Shown here in pieces: positions 1 through 6,579 of a stretch of DNA of 7,405 bases. The notes beneath the pieces were generated by a model that saw only the letters and a list, made by a program, of their open reading frames with translations, did no database searches and had not been told where the DNA came from. Numbering within the stretch: the first letter of the stretch is position 1; each line of letters begins with the position of its first letter. Source of the DNA: an uncultured Oscillibacter sp. (GTDB lineage Bacteria; Bacillota; Clostridia; Oscillospirales; Oscillospiraceae); contig CAJTZI010000076.1 in NCBI GenBank assembly GCA_910584075.1, positions 1 through 7,405 of the forward strand, given 5' to 3'. A program made the translations under genes and the position numbers.

Positions 1-1
1 G

Positions 2-1309
2 GGCCTGACCTGGGAGGAGTACGTGGTCTGCGGCGTCCACCTGGGCATGGAGCCGATGTACGGCATCCTGAACGGCTGGCCGCGAATCGAGACGGACTTT
101 CTGACATCCATGCGGGACGGCCACGAGACCTGGGCCATGGACTGGCAGGATGTGACCAGAACCTACCTCTCCCGGCAGTACGGCGTGGAGGCGGACGGGG
201 ATCTCGCCAGCCTGCGGACTTTCCAGGCGGACTCCGGCACCCAGAGCCATGACCAGGCCATGGTGGTCAAGGCTGTCTGCGGCGCCAGCACCGCCTACCT
301 GCTGCTGGCCCATGTGCGCTACTACGTGCCGGCCTGGGATACGGATATGACCTTCTGGCAGGTCTGCGGCGTCAAGTGGGAGCCCGGCGCGCCGGCGGAG
401 GCCGTTTTGGGCCGGGGAGAACCCTTCTCCATTGAGGACCTGGCGGTGGAGGTAACCAACGTGGTGGCCACGCGGCAGGAAGTCATGCTGGACGACGGCG
501 GGAATGCGCACACCTACACCTGCTTCACCTGCGCCCCCGGCGCGATGGTGAAGGTGACGAACGTAAGCGAGGAGGGCGGCCGCTCCGGCTGGGCCTTCGA
601 CATTGCCGGAGAGCGGCTGGACGTGGCCATGGGCATGGACCCGGTGGCGGTGACGGAGGACGTGGCGGGCATCTACGATACGGAGGCCAGCCTGTACGTG
701 CTGCGCTTCGAGATGGCGGAGGAGCTCACGCCTGCCGGCCAGCCCGGCGCGGCGCTGACGGCGGATGAGCTGGCAACCCTCACCAGTTATTTCAACACAG
801 TCCCCCACAACGGACTGCTGCGGATGGCCTACGAGAGCTTCGGCGATCTCCGGCACTATCAGGAGCTCCTGTTCTACGACCTGGGGACCGCAGTGACAGA
901 CCAGGCAGAGCGGGCGGCCCTGGAGAATCGTGTGGGCGGCTATTTCGATACAGACTGCTTCAAGCTGACAAGGACCTTTATTCGAGACTACTACGCCCAG
1001 AATTTTGATTGGGAGATCTCCGACGCCGACATGGAGCGGATGCTGGGCGAGGACCTGTCTCTGCCCAACCTGCAGGAGTACGACGCCTGGTATCTGATCC
1101 ACGGGGACACCATGCTGACCGGCTACGAATTTACAGGGGGAACCTGGGCGGAGGACGGCACTGTGCGGCTGTACTACACCACAGACCTGTGGCAGTACAA
1201 CGAGGAGACCAGCGAGATGGACCTCCTCTGGGACCAGCCCATGACCGCCCATCTGCGGCCCAGGCCCAGCGGCGGCGTGCGGATGATCTCCAATACGCCC
1301 GGCAATTGA
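2..1309 (+). CDS. Uncharacterised protein, 5'-truncated by the window edge
   Basis: The frame is open from the first complete codon (position 2) to the TGA at 1307-1309, giving 435 visible residues. The GTG at 23 has no convincing ribosome site, so the true start almost certainly lies upstream and any signal peptide or lipobox is out of view. I do not recognise the family. The visible part is acidic and rich in aromatic residues, with alternating short strands and turns and no hydrophobic membrane segment. It contains several Trp/Tyr-rich patches (for example WDTDMTFWQVCGVKW near residues 110-125 and YYTTDLWQYNEETSEMDLLW near residues 396-415) and Cys residues at scattered sites. I see no catalytic signature. 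Codon use matches the neighbouring chromosomal genes. The gene runs convergently into the kbl operon and ends just before a strong hairpin. A secreted or lipid-anchored protein is possible but is only a guess. Confidence 0.8.
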   Translation, partial: GLTWEEYVVCGVHLGMEPMYGILNGWPRIETDFLTSMRDGHETWAMDWQDVTRTYLSRQYGVEADGDLASLRTFQADSGTQSHDQAMVVKAVCGASTAYLLLAHVRYYVPAWDTDMTFWQVCGVKWEPGAPAEAVLGRGEPFSIEDLAVEVTNVVATRQEVMLDDGGNAHTYTCFTCAPGAMVKVTNVSEEGGRSGWAFDIAGERLDVAMGMDPVAVTEDVAGIYDTEASLYVLRFEMAEELTPAGQPGAALTADELATLTSYFNTVPHNGLLRMAYESFGDLRHYQELLFYDLGTAVTDQAERAALENRVGGYFDTDCFKLTRTFIRDYYAQNFDWEISDADMERMLGEDLSLPNLQEYDAWYLIHGDTMLTGYEFTGGTWAEDGTVRLYYTTDLWQYNEETSEMDLLWDQPMTAHLRPRPSGGVRMISNTPGN

Positions 1310-1327
1310 GCCGGCGGAGGGCAATAG

Positions 1328-1360
1328 AGAGGCGGCTGTCCCACCGGGACAGCCGCCTCT
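1328..1360. terminator. Perfect 15-bp hairpin between convergent genes
   Basis: AGAGGCGGCTGTCCC (1328-1342) is separated by the 3-base loop ACC from its exact reverse complement at 1346-1360. It sits in the 74-bp gap between the stop of the upstream plus-strand gene (1309) and the stop of kbl (1384, minus strand), which is where a two-way terminator would be expected. Neither side has a good T tract: the plus side reads TCACGG and the minus side CTATTGC. Termination is therefore inferred from position and stem strength. Confidence 0.75.
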
Positions 1361-1383
1361 TCACGGATGAACAGATATGCAGT

Positions 1384-2571
1384 TCAGATGCCCATCTCCG
1401 CCTTGACGGCCTTGAAGCACGCCACGGCGAAGTCCAGGTCCTCCCTGGTGTGGCCGGCGGAGACCTGGGTGCGGATGCGGGCCTTGCCCTGGGGAACCAC
1501 GGGGTAGCTGAAGCCCACCACGTACACGCCCTTCTCCAGCATCCGGGCGGCGAACTCCCCGGCCACCTTGGCGTCGTAGAGCATGACGGCCACGATGGGG
1601 TGGCTGCCGGGCAGCACGTCGAAGCCCAGCTCGCTCAGCTTCTCCCGGAAGTAGGCGGTGTTCTCGTGGACCCGGTCCCGCAGCTCGGTGGAGGCGGTGA
1701 GCAGCTCCAGGGTCTTGATGCTGGCGGCGCAGATGGCGGGGGCCACGGTGTTGGAGAAGAGGTAGGGGCGGCTGCGCTGGCGCAGCAGGTCCACGATCTC
1801 CTGCCGGGCGGCGGTGAAGCCGCCGGAGGCCCCGCCCAGGGCCTTGCCGAAGGTGCCGGTGATGATGTCCACCCGGCCCTGTACGCCGCAGTGCTCCGGG
1901 GTGCCCCGGCCGGTCTTGCCCATGAAGCCGGCGGCGTGGCTGTCGTCCACCATCACCAGGGCGTCGAACTCGTCGGCCAGGTCGCAGATGCCCTGGAGGT
2001 TGGCGATGTAGCCGTCCATGGAGAACACGCCGTCGGTGGCGATGAGCTTTACCTGGCAGCCGGCGTCCCGGGCGGCCTCCAGCTGGGCGCGGAGGTCGTC
2101 CATGCTGTTGTTCTTGTAGCGGAAGCGCTTGGCCTTGCACAGGCGCACGCCGTCGATGATGGAGGCGTGGTTGAGCTCGTCGGAGATCACCGCGTCCTCG
2201 GGCCCCAGCAGGGTCTCGAAGAGGCCGCCGTTGGCGTCGAAGCAGGAGGAGTAGAGAATCACGTCGTCCATACCCAGAAACGCCGCCAGCTTTTTCTCCA
2301 GCTCCTTGTGGACGCCCTGGGTGCCGCAGATGAAGCGGACGGAGCTCAGGCCGTATCCCCACTGGTCATAGCTGGCCTTGGCCGCCTCGATAAGGGCGGG
2401 GTGGTTGGAGAGGCCCAGGTAGTTGTTGGCGCACATGTTGACGACTTTCTTCGCCTCGGTGGTGTCGATGCGGGATTTCTGGGGGGTGGTGATGATCCGC
2501 TCGCCCTTCCAGGTGCCCGCTTCCTTGATGGCTTCCAGTTCCTTGCGGTATTTTTCCAGTGCCTGTTTCAT
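1384..2571 (-). CDS. kbl: Glycine C-acetyltransferase (2-amino-3-ketobutyrate CoA ligase)
   Basis: This PLP enzyme cleaves 2-amino-3-ketobutyrate with CoA to glycine and acetyl-CoA, the second step of cytosolic threonine breakdown. The 395 residues match the usual length of about 398. It is an alpha-oxoamine synthase of fold type I. Visible family marks are NNYLGL (49-54), the SSCFDANGG stretch (108-116), DELNHASIIDG (131-141, with the ring-stacking His135), VDDSHAAGFMG (208-218, with Asp209 and His212 for PLP) and TFGKALGG (240-247), where Lys243 is the expected Schiff-base lysine. The ATG at 2569-2571 is chosen because GAGGAGGA lies 7-8 bases upstream and the protein starts where Kbl proteins do. 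The same frame stays open far upstream, but that part is only the antisense of the next gene. It is last in the operon, 23 bp after the acetyltransferase gene. Confidence 0.97.
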   Translation of the reverse strand: MKQALEKYRKELEAIKEAGTWKGERIITTPQKSRIDTTEAKKVVNMCANNYLGLSNHPALIEAAKASYDQWGYGLSSVRFICGTQGVHKELEKKLAAFLGMDDVILYSSCFDANGGLFETLLGPEDAVISDELNHASIIDGVRLCKAKRFRYKNNSMDDLRAQLEAARDAGCQVKLIATDGVFSMDGYIANLQGICDLADEFDALVMVDDSHAAGFMGKTGRGTPEHCGVQGRVDIITGTFGKALGGASGGFTAARQEIVDLLRQRSRPYLFSNTVAPAICAASIKTLELLTASTELRDRVHENTAYFREKLSELGFDVLPGSHPIVAVMLYDAKVAGEFAARMLEKGVYVVGFSYPVVPQGKARIRTQVSAGHTREDLDFAVACFKAVKAEMGI

Positions 2572-2578
2572 GGTCAAA

Positions 2579-2586
2579 TCCTCCTC
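2579..2586 (-). promoter_or_regulatory. Ribosome binding site that fixes the kbl start
   Basis: On the minus strand GAGGAGGA lies about 8 bases before the ATG at 2571, within the 23-bp gap after the acetyltransferase stop. It shows that kbl is translated from its own start and not as an extension of the longer open frame. Confidence 0.85.
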
Positions 2587-2594
2587 AAAATCTG

Positions 2595-3776
2595 TTATTC
2601 CAGTTCCCTCATCCCTTTGCCGGTCCACTCCGGCTTGAGCAGCCGGTACTCCACCCGGGTTTTCAGCTTCCCGCCGTGCTGCGTCCAGTCCGGACGCTCC
2701 GATTCCCGGATCAGCCCGCATTTCTCCATGACCCGCTCCGAGCCCCGGTTCTCCGTGAGACATCCGGTGGAGAACCGGTACACGCCGTTCTCCGCAAAGG
2801 CAAAGGCCAGCAGCCTGCGGAGAGCCTCGGTGGTATAGCCCCGGTTCCAGTGCGCCGGGTAGGTGAAGTACCCCGCGTCCACCAGCTTCCCCTGAGAGGC
2901 GGTCTCCCGCACGGTGTAGCCGATGCTGCCCACCTGCTCCCCGGTGTCCTTCAGCTCCATGTGCAGGAAATAAAATTTCCGGTCCAGGGAGGCCGCGTCC
3001 GCCAGGACCTCCCGAAAATCCCGCTCCGCCTCCTCCCGGGAGGAGAGCTGGATGTCCTGGAGGTAGTACATGGTTTTTTCGTCGCTTTTCAGCCGGAAAT
3101 ACGCCTCGAAGTCCTCGTCCACGTAGTCCCGCAGGACCAGCCGCTCCGTCTCCAGCCAGACCGCCAGGATTTCCCTCAGGGACGCGGGGGGAAACTCCGC
3201 CAGGGCCGGATGGCCCGTCAGCGTCCGCACGATCCGCCAGCCGTCCCGGCTGTGGACGGCATTCCGGGGAATGGGCCGGAATCCAAGGTCCAGATAGACC
3301 TTGCAGGCCAGCCACGTGGTGGTCTGGGTGGGAATTTTTCCGCGGGTATGGCCCAGGGCGCGCATCACCCCCAGAACATAGGAGATCAGCGGCTTGGACA
3401 GCCCCCGCCCCTGGTACTCCCTGCGGACGGCCACCCAGTGCAGCCAGCCGCTGCCGGAGCGGTCCCGCCCGGTGATGTCCTCGTAGGCGGTGGCGGTTGC
3501 CACCTTCTCCCCGGCGGCGTTCTCCACAAAGACCATCCGGCGGCACAGGGCGTCCTCCCTGCCGCCGTAGTACCGCTCCCAGACCTCCGTCCCCTGGGCA
3601 TAGCTGGTCAGTTCCCCGGCGGAGCGCTCGATGCCGATCCAGGCGTCCCGGTCCCCGGGGCGGAAAAAGACGAACCGGAAGCCCCCGGGGAGGGGATACC
3701 GGGGAACACCGTCCAGATCGCCCTCCAGAAGAAGCTCGTAATACCGGATACGGGCGTCGTGATTGTCAAAACGCAT
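2595..3776 (-). CDS. Tandem two-domain GNAT N-acetyltransferase
   Basis: A 393-residue protein with two GNAT folds in one chain. The first (about residues 33-170) has the acetyl-CoA loop in VRREYQGRGLSKPLI (117-131, pattern Q-G-R-G), preceded by the strand GWLHWVAV. The second (about 207-380) begins at LETERLVLRDYVDEDF and looks like the RimJ/RimL type: HWNRGYTTEALRRLLAF (309-325) and TENRGSERVMEKCGL (341-355). There is no Met or stop in the linker (185-207), so this is a real fusion and not two genes. It should move acetyl from acetyl-CoA to an amine; the substrate cannot be read from the sequence. The ATG at 3774-3776 follows AAAGGAGG with 5 bases between. It starts 21 bp after the tdh stop and ends 23 bp before kbl, so it is almost surely co-transcribed with both. 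It is not a normal member of the threonine pathway; resistance, peptide or metabolite acetylation are all possible. Confidence 0.9.
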   Translation of the reverse strand: MRFDNHDARIRYYELLLEGDLDGVPRYPLPGGFRFVFFRPGDRDAWIGIERSAGELTSYAQGTEVWERYYGGREDALCRRMVFVENAAGEKVATATAYEDITGRDRSGSGWLHWVAVRREYQGRGLSKPLISYVLGVMRALGHTRGKIPTQTTTWLACKVYLDLGFRPIPRNAVHSRDGWRIVRTLTGHPALAEFPPASLREILAVWLETERLVLRDYVDEDFEAYFRLKSDEKTMYYLQDIQLSSREEAERDFREVLADAASLDRKFYFLHMELKDTGEQVGSIGYTVRETASQGKLVDAGYFTYPAHWNRGYTTEALRRLLAFAFAENGVYRFSTGCLTENRGSERVMEKCGLIRESERPDWTQHGGKLKTRVEYRLLKPEWTGKGMRELE

Positions 3777-3781
3777 TGCGG

Positions 3782-3789
3782 CCTCCTTT
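3782..3789 (-). promoter_or_regulatory. Ribosome binding site of the GNAT gene
   Basis: AAAGGAGG on the minus strand, 5 bases before the ATG at 3776 and inside the short gap after tdh. A near-perfect anti-16S match, predicting strong translation within the operon. Confidence 0.85.
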
Positions 3790-3797
3790 AAGGGCGG

Positions 3798-4835
3798 TCA
3801 TTTGCTCCAGTCCAGAATCACCTTCCCGGATTTCCCGCTGTTCATGGCGGCAAACCCCTCCTCGAACCGGGTGTAGTGGAACCGGTGGGTGATGACCGGG
3901 GTCAGATCCAGGCCGCCCTGGACCATGTAGCTCATCTGGTGCCAGTTGTCCATCTTCCGGCCGTAGATGCCCTGGAGGGTCAGGCCCTTGCAGATGATGG
4001 AGTTCATGTCCATGGGCACGGGGACGTTGGAGATACCCAGCAGGCTGATCTTGCCGCCGTTGCGCATGACGGAGATCATCTGCTGGAGGCCCGCGCCGCT
4101 GCCGCTCATCTCCAGGCCGATATCGAAGCCCTCCACCAGGCCCTGCTTGTGCATGACGGTGGGCAGATCCTCGCTCTTGACGTTCACCGCCGCGTCTGCG
4201 CCCATCCGCCGGGCCAGCTCCAGGCGGTAGTCGTTCACGTCCGTAATGACCACGCGCCGCGCGCCGGCGTATTTGCAGATGCCGGCGGCGATGATGCCGA
4301 TGGGGCCCGCGCCGGTGATGAGCACGTCCTCGCCCACCATGTCCCACATCAGCGCCGTGTGGGTGGCGTTGCCGAAGGCGTCGAAGAAGGCCACCACATC
4401 CTCCGGCAGGCTCTCGTCGATGATGATCACGTTGCTCTCCGGGATGCACACGTACTCCGCGAAGGCGCCGTCCCGGTCCACGCCCACGCCCCTGGTGTCC
4501 TTGCACCACTGGATGTTGCCGGTGTGGCAGTTGCGGCAGCGGCCGCAGGTGATGTGCCCCTCGCCGCTGACCCGCTGGCCCAGGTGCAGGCCCGTCACGC
4601 CCGCGCCCAGCTTGGCCACCTCGCCCACGTACTCGTGGCCGATAACCATGGGGGGCTTGATGTGCTCCCGGGCCCAGGGGTCCCAGTTATAAATATGTAC
4701 GTCGGTGCCGCAGATGGCGGTCTTGTGGATCTTGATGAGCACCTCGCCGGGTCCCGGCTCGGGGACGGGGACCTGCCGGAGCTCCAGACCGGGGCCGGCA
4801 ACGGGTTTGACCAGTGCGTCCATAAGCTGTGCCAT
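3798..4835 (-). CDS. tdh: L-threonine 3-dehydrogenase, zinc-dependent
   Basis: This enzyme oxidises L-threonine with NAD+ to 2-amino-3-ketobutyrate in the cytosol; Kbl, two genes downstream, uses the product. It is a medium-chain dehydrogenase of 345 residues (about 341 in the E. coli enzyme). Catalytic zinc ligands are Cys42 (in KTAICGTDVHIYNWD), His67 and Glu68 (GHEYVGEV). Structural zinc ligands are Cys97, Cys100, Cys103 and Cys111, the first three in HITCGRCRNC. The Rossmann loop is GAGPIG (175-180), and Asp199 (VVITDVN) ends the second strand, fitting NAD+ and not NADP+. VGEDVLI, ITHRF and SGKVIL also match the family closely. The ATG at 4833-4835 follows GGGAGGA with a 5-base gap; Met5 is a weaker alternative start. 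It is the first gene of the operon, with its own promoter upstream. Confidence 0.97.
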   Translation of the reverse strand: MAQLMDALVKPVAGPGLELRQVPVPEPGPGEVLIKIHKTAICGTDVHIYNWDPWAREHIKPPMVIGHEYVGEVAKLGAGVTGLHLGQRVSGEGHITCGRCRNCHTGNIQWCKDTRGVGVDRDGAFAEYVCIPESNVIIIDESLPEDVVAFFDAFGNATHTALMWDMVGEDVLITGAGPIGIIAAGICKYAGARRVVITDVNDYRLELARRMGADAAVNVKSEDLPTVMHKQGLVEGFDIGLEMSGSGAGLQQMISVMRNGGKISLLGISNVPVPMDMNSIICKGLTLQGIYGRKMDNWHQMSYMVQGGLDLTPVITHRFHYTRFEEGFAAMNSGKSGKVILDWSK

Positions 4836-4840
4836 ATATG

Positions 4841-4847
4841 TCCTCCC
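4841..4847 (-). promoter_or_regulatory. Ribosome binding site of tdh
   Basis: GGGAGGA on the minus strand, 5 bases (CATAT) before the ATG at 4835. It supports this start over the in-frame ATG four codons later. Confidence 0.8.
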
Positions 4848-4889
4848 ATTAAAAACAAAAATCCGGTATATAGTTGCCTATCTGTGGAC

Positions 4890-4918
4890 AGTATATGCCT
4901 GGCCGGCAAAAAAGTCAA
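4890..4918 (-). promoter_or_regulatory. Promoter of the tdh-GNAT-kbl operon
   Basis: On the minus strand, TTGACT (4913-4918) and TATACT (4890-4895) are separated by exactly 17 bases. Each hexamer differs from the sigma-70/sigma-A consensus at one base. The predicted transcript starts near 4883, giving a leader of about 45-50 bases, too short for a large riboswitch. No other promoter-like pair is seen inside the operon gaps. Confidence 0.75.
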
Positions 4919-4954
4919 TGGGCAAATTGGCAGTTCAGCCAGTTTTTTTGCCGG
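4903..4954. repeat. 11-bp inverted repeat between divergent promoters
   Basis: CCGGCAAAAAA (4903-4913) is the exact reverse complement of TTTTTTGCCGG (4944-4954), 30 bases apart. One arm touches the -35 box of the tdh promoter; the other ends 7 bases before the -35 box of the deacetylase promoter. A second, inner, imperfect inverted repeat (AAATTGGC 4924-4931 with GCCAGTTT 4938-4945) followed by a T run lies within it. It could be an operator or a terminator-like hairpin on the plus strand. Confidence 0.5.
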
Positions 4955-4961
4955 TGTATGT

Positions 4962-4991
4962 TTGACTGGCGGCGGTTTTTTGGGGCATACT
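4962..4991 (+). promoter_or_regulatory. Possible promoter of the deacetylase gene
   Basis: TTGACT (4962-4967) and CATACT (4986-4991) with an 18-base spacer. The -35 is strong and the -10 matches four of six consensus bases. The predicted start near 4998 would give a leader of about 30 bases. Confidence 0.5.
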
Positions 4992-5030
4992 AGCACCGCT
5001 GTACATTTTGGATGCCGGGGAGGGCAAGTA

Positions 5031-5837
5031 ATGGGAACAATCGTGTTGAAAAAGAGGGCGGCGGCCTGGCTGGCCTGCCTGACGGCTCTGACGGCCTCCG
5101 CCTGCGGGGAGCCTGTGGAGCCGGATCTGTCCGCCTATAACGCCGCGGGGCCGGCGGAGATACCGGTGGAGATTCTGGGGGAGCTGGACGAGCAGACCCT
5201 GGAGAAGCTGGTGGAGGAGCCCAAGTATGTGGCGCTGACCTTTGACGACGGGCCCAAGGCGGACACAACCGGCCGGCTGCTGGACGGACTGCTGGAGCGG
5301 GGAGCCGCCGCCACCTTCTTCGTGGTGGGCCAGCAGATTCCGGGCAACGAGGCCCTGCTGCGGCGCATGAAGGCCGAGGGCCACCAGATCGGCAACCACA
5401 CCTACTCCCATACCCGCCTGTCCAAGGCGGAGCGGGACACGGTGGTGGAGGAGATCCACAAGACGGAGGTCCTGCTCCAGTCGGTGGTGGGCGCGGGCTC
5501 CTTCTGGCTGCGCCCGCCCTACGGGGCCATCGACACCCAGCGGGCGGCGCTGGTGAAAACGCCCATGATCTACTGGTCCGTGGATCCCCAGGACTGGAAG
5601 CTGCTGGACGCGGAAAAGGTGGTCCAGGCCGCAGCGGACGCCGTCAAGCCGGGGGACATCATCCTGCTCCACGATTTCTACCCCACCAGCGTGGACGCGG
5701 CCCTGGCTCTGATTGACCGGCTGCAGGAGGAGGGGTACGCCTTTGTCACCGTGGAGGAGCTGTTCCGCATCCAGGGGGTGGAGCCCCAGAACGGGGTGCT
5801 GTACGCCTCGCCGGTGCGGACGCGGGGGCTGAACTGA
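5031..5837 (+). CDS. Polysaccharide deacetylase (NodB/carbohydrate esterase 4), predicted lipoprotein
   Basis: CE4 enzymes use a metal ion to remove acetyl groups from N-acetyl sugars such as those in peptidoglycan or other wall glycans. The 268 residues hold all five motifs: LTFDDGP (69-75, base Asp72 and metal ligand Asp73), HTYSH (123-127, metal ligands His123 and His127), RPPYG (161-165), the DPQDW stretch (185-189) and ILLHD (211-215, His214). The N terminus has basic residues (KKR, 7-9), a hydrophobic core and then ASAC, so Cys25 may be lipidated; Ala at -3 is less usual than Leu, and ordinary signal-peptide cleavage remains possible. A linker of about 40 residues separates the membrane end from the catalytic domain. 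The ATG at 5031 follows GGGGAGGG with 6 bases between. It is transcribed divergently from tdh and stands alone. The substrate (peptidoglycan, exopolysaccharide or other) cannot be settled; sporulation deacetylases such as PdaA/PdaB are relatives. Confidence 0.93.
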   Translation: MGTIVLKKRAAAWLACLTALTASACGEPVEPDLSAYNAAGPAEIPVEILGELDEQTLEKLVEEPKYVALTFDDGPKADTTGRLLDGLLERGAAATFFVVGQQIPGNEALLRRMKAEGHQIGNHTYSHTRLSKAERDTVVEEIHKTEVLLQSVVGAGSFWLRPPYGAIDTQRAALVKTPMIYWSVDPQDWKLLDAEKVVQAAADAVKPGDIILLHDFYPTSVDAALALIDRLQEEGYAFVTVEELFRIQGVEPQNGVLYASPVRTRGLN

Positions 5838-5874
5838 GGTGAGGAAAAAAAGAGCATTTCCGCGAAAATTTTGA

Positions 5875-5903
5875 TTGACAAACGGGTATTGCCATGGTAT
5901 CAT
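5875..5903 (+). promoter_or_regulatory. Strong promoter of the tRNA-Ser pair
   Basis: A perfect TTGACA (5875-5880), a 17-base spacer and TATCAT (5898-5903, five of six consensus bases). Transcription would begin near 5910, about 18 bases before the first tRNA, as is typical for stable-RNA genes. The 37 bases between the deacetylase stop and this promoter hold no clear terminator. Confidence 0.85.
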
Positions 5904-5927
5904 ATGTACTGCGCTTAAAACCGATTG

Positions 5928-6015
5928 GGAGAGATGTCCGAGCGGTTTAAGGAACCGGTCTTGAAAACCGGCGGTGCGTGAGCATCCGTGGGTTCGAATC
6001 CCACTCTCTCCGCCA
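5928..6015 (+). tRNA. tRNA-Ser (anticodon UGA)
   Basis: A class II tRNA of 88 bases including encoded CCA. The acceptor GGAGAGA pairs with TCTCTCC (6005-6011), with G as discriminator. The anticodon stem CCGGT/ACCGG encloses the loop CTTGAAA with TGA at 5962-5964, reading UCN serine codons, mainly UCA. A long variable arm (GGTGC/GCATC) is diagnostic for serine and leucine tRNAs, and the T arm is GTGGG-TTCGAAT-CCCAC. Confidence 0.97.
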
Positions 6016-6039
6016 TTTTCCTGGCCGGGCGCAGATCGT

Positions 6040-6131
6040 GCGGAAGTACCCAAGTGGCCGAAGGGGCTCCCCTGCTAAGGGAGTAGACGTCTAAACAACG
6101 TGCGAGGGTTCAAATCCCTCCTTCCGCGCCA
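6040..6131 (+). tRNA. tRNA-Ser (anticodon GCU)
   Basis: A class II tRNA of 92 bases with encoded CCA. The acceptor GCGGAAG pairs with CTTCCGC (6121-6127), with G as discriminator. The anticodon stem CTCCC/GGGAG holds the loop CTGCTAA with GCT at 6074-6076, reading AGC and AGU. The variable arm is long (ACGT/ACGT) and the T arm is GAGGG-TTCAAAT-CCCTC. It lies 24 bases after the first tRNA and is very likely on the same transcript. Confidence 0.97.
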
Positions 6132-6141
6132 AGTAAAGCAG

Positions 6142-6187
6142 ACAGTATAGATGCCGTGGGCTGAAAGCCCACGGCATCTACTGTTTC
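6142..6187 (+). terminator. Hairpin terminator after the tRNA pair
   Basis: TAGATGCCGTGGGCT (6148-6162) and its exact reverse complement (6166-6180) form a 15-bp stem with loop GAA. ACAG (6142-6145) and CTGT (6181-6184) extend it across a 2-base bulge. A short T-rich tail (TGTTTCC) follows on the plus strand. Its place 16 bases after the last tRNA fits an end-of-operon terminator. Confidence 0.8.
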
Positions 6188-6327
6188 CAGGGATTTGACC
6201 CCTCAAAAATTGTCAGGTTTGGCGACAGATGCCAAACGCGCGAGGGCAGGATTTGAACTCCTCGGGTTTCGATATAACCAGTCATCGGTATTACCCTGCG
6301 CCCATTTTGAAATTGCTCATTTTCAAA
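6185..6327. other. Unassigned A+T-richer spacer with small inverted repeats
   Basis: No convincing gene is seen between the tRNA terminator and the transposase remnant. It holds GTTTGGC (6217-6223) facing GCCAAAC (6231-6237) around a 7-base loop, and TTTGAAA (6306-6312) facing TTTCAAA (6321-6327) around 8 bases. The transposase frame stays open here, but its translation (residues such as SSGFDITSHRYY) does not look like transposase. It probably marks the break of the truncated element. Confidence 0.45.
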
Positions 6328-6579
6328 TATGACACAAATGGCATCCTGGCTTATGCGGTTTCGGCAGGTATGGAAGCCGAGATTCCTCCAAAAAAGAACC
6401 GCAAGGAGCAACGCGAATACGACAAATACCTCTACAAACTGCGTCATTTGGTAGAGAATTGTTTTCTTGTTCTAAAACGCTGGAGGGGCATTGCTGCTCG
6501 TTGTGCAAAAACTTCCGATGCTTTTATTGCCGCGGTTCACGTTCCTTGTATCGCCATTTGGGCCGCCATTCACGCGTAA
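6328..6579 (+). pseudogene. IS5-family transposase, C-terminal fragment
   Basis: About 83 residues resemble the C-terminal end of IS5-family (IS427-like, DDE_Tnp_1) transposases. The match begins at YDTNGILAYAVSAGMEAEIP, runs through PPKKNRKEQREYDKYLYK, and includes the signature KLRHLVENCFLVLKRWRGIA, where the Glu of HLVEN is the last acidic residue of the DDE triad. It ends with FIAAVHVPCIAIWAAIHA and a TAA at 6577-6579. The N-terminal and central parts with the first two catalytic Asp residues are missing, so it cannot act by itself. Base composition is visibly lower in G+C than that of the chromosomal genes upstream, consistent with transfer. Confidence 0.85.

Noticed and set aside
1009..2838. 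A long plus-strand open frame of about 609 codons opposite kbl
   Set aside because: Its translation is low-complexity (Gly, Val, Ala, His) with no motif, and it mirrors the codon bias of kbl on the other strand.
2572..3546. The kbl frame staying open far upstream, giving an apparent protein of about 720 residues
   Set aside because: The extension is the antisense reading frame of the GNAT gene in G+C-rich DNA. A good ribosome site and the family start both place the Kbl start at 2571.
4836..4883. A riboswitch or T-box leader before tdh
   Set aside because: The predicted leader is under about 50 bases and has no T-box or glycine-riboswitch elements.
3876..5030. A plus-strand frame joining antisense tdh to the deacetylase as one 653-residue protein
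   Set aside because: The first part is the shadow of tdh. The deacetylase has a clear ATG, ribosome site and signal-like N terminus at 5031.
4935..6053. A minus-strand frame covering the deacetylase and the tRNA-Ser genes
   Set aside because: It overlaps two well-supported tRNAs and a conserved enzyme on the other strand and has no recognisable domain.
6238..6265. A tRNA-like T-arm pattern on the minus strand (GTTCAAATCC followed by TGCCCTCG)
   Set aside because: The flanking bases do not pair as a T stem (AGGAG against CCTGC), no anticodon arm follows, and the orientation is opposite to the nearby tRNA, so it is neither a tRNA nor a direct-repeat attachment site.
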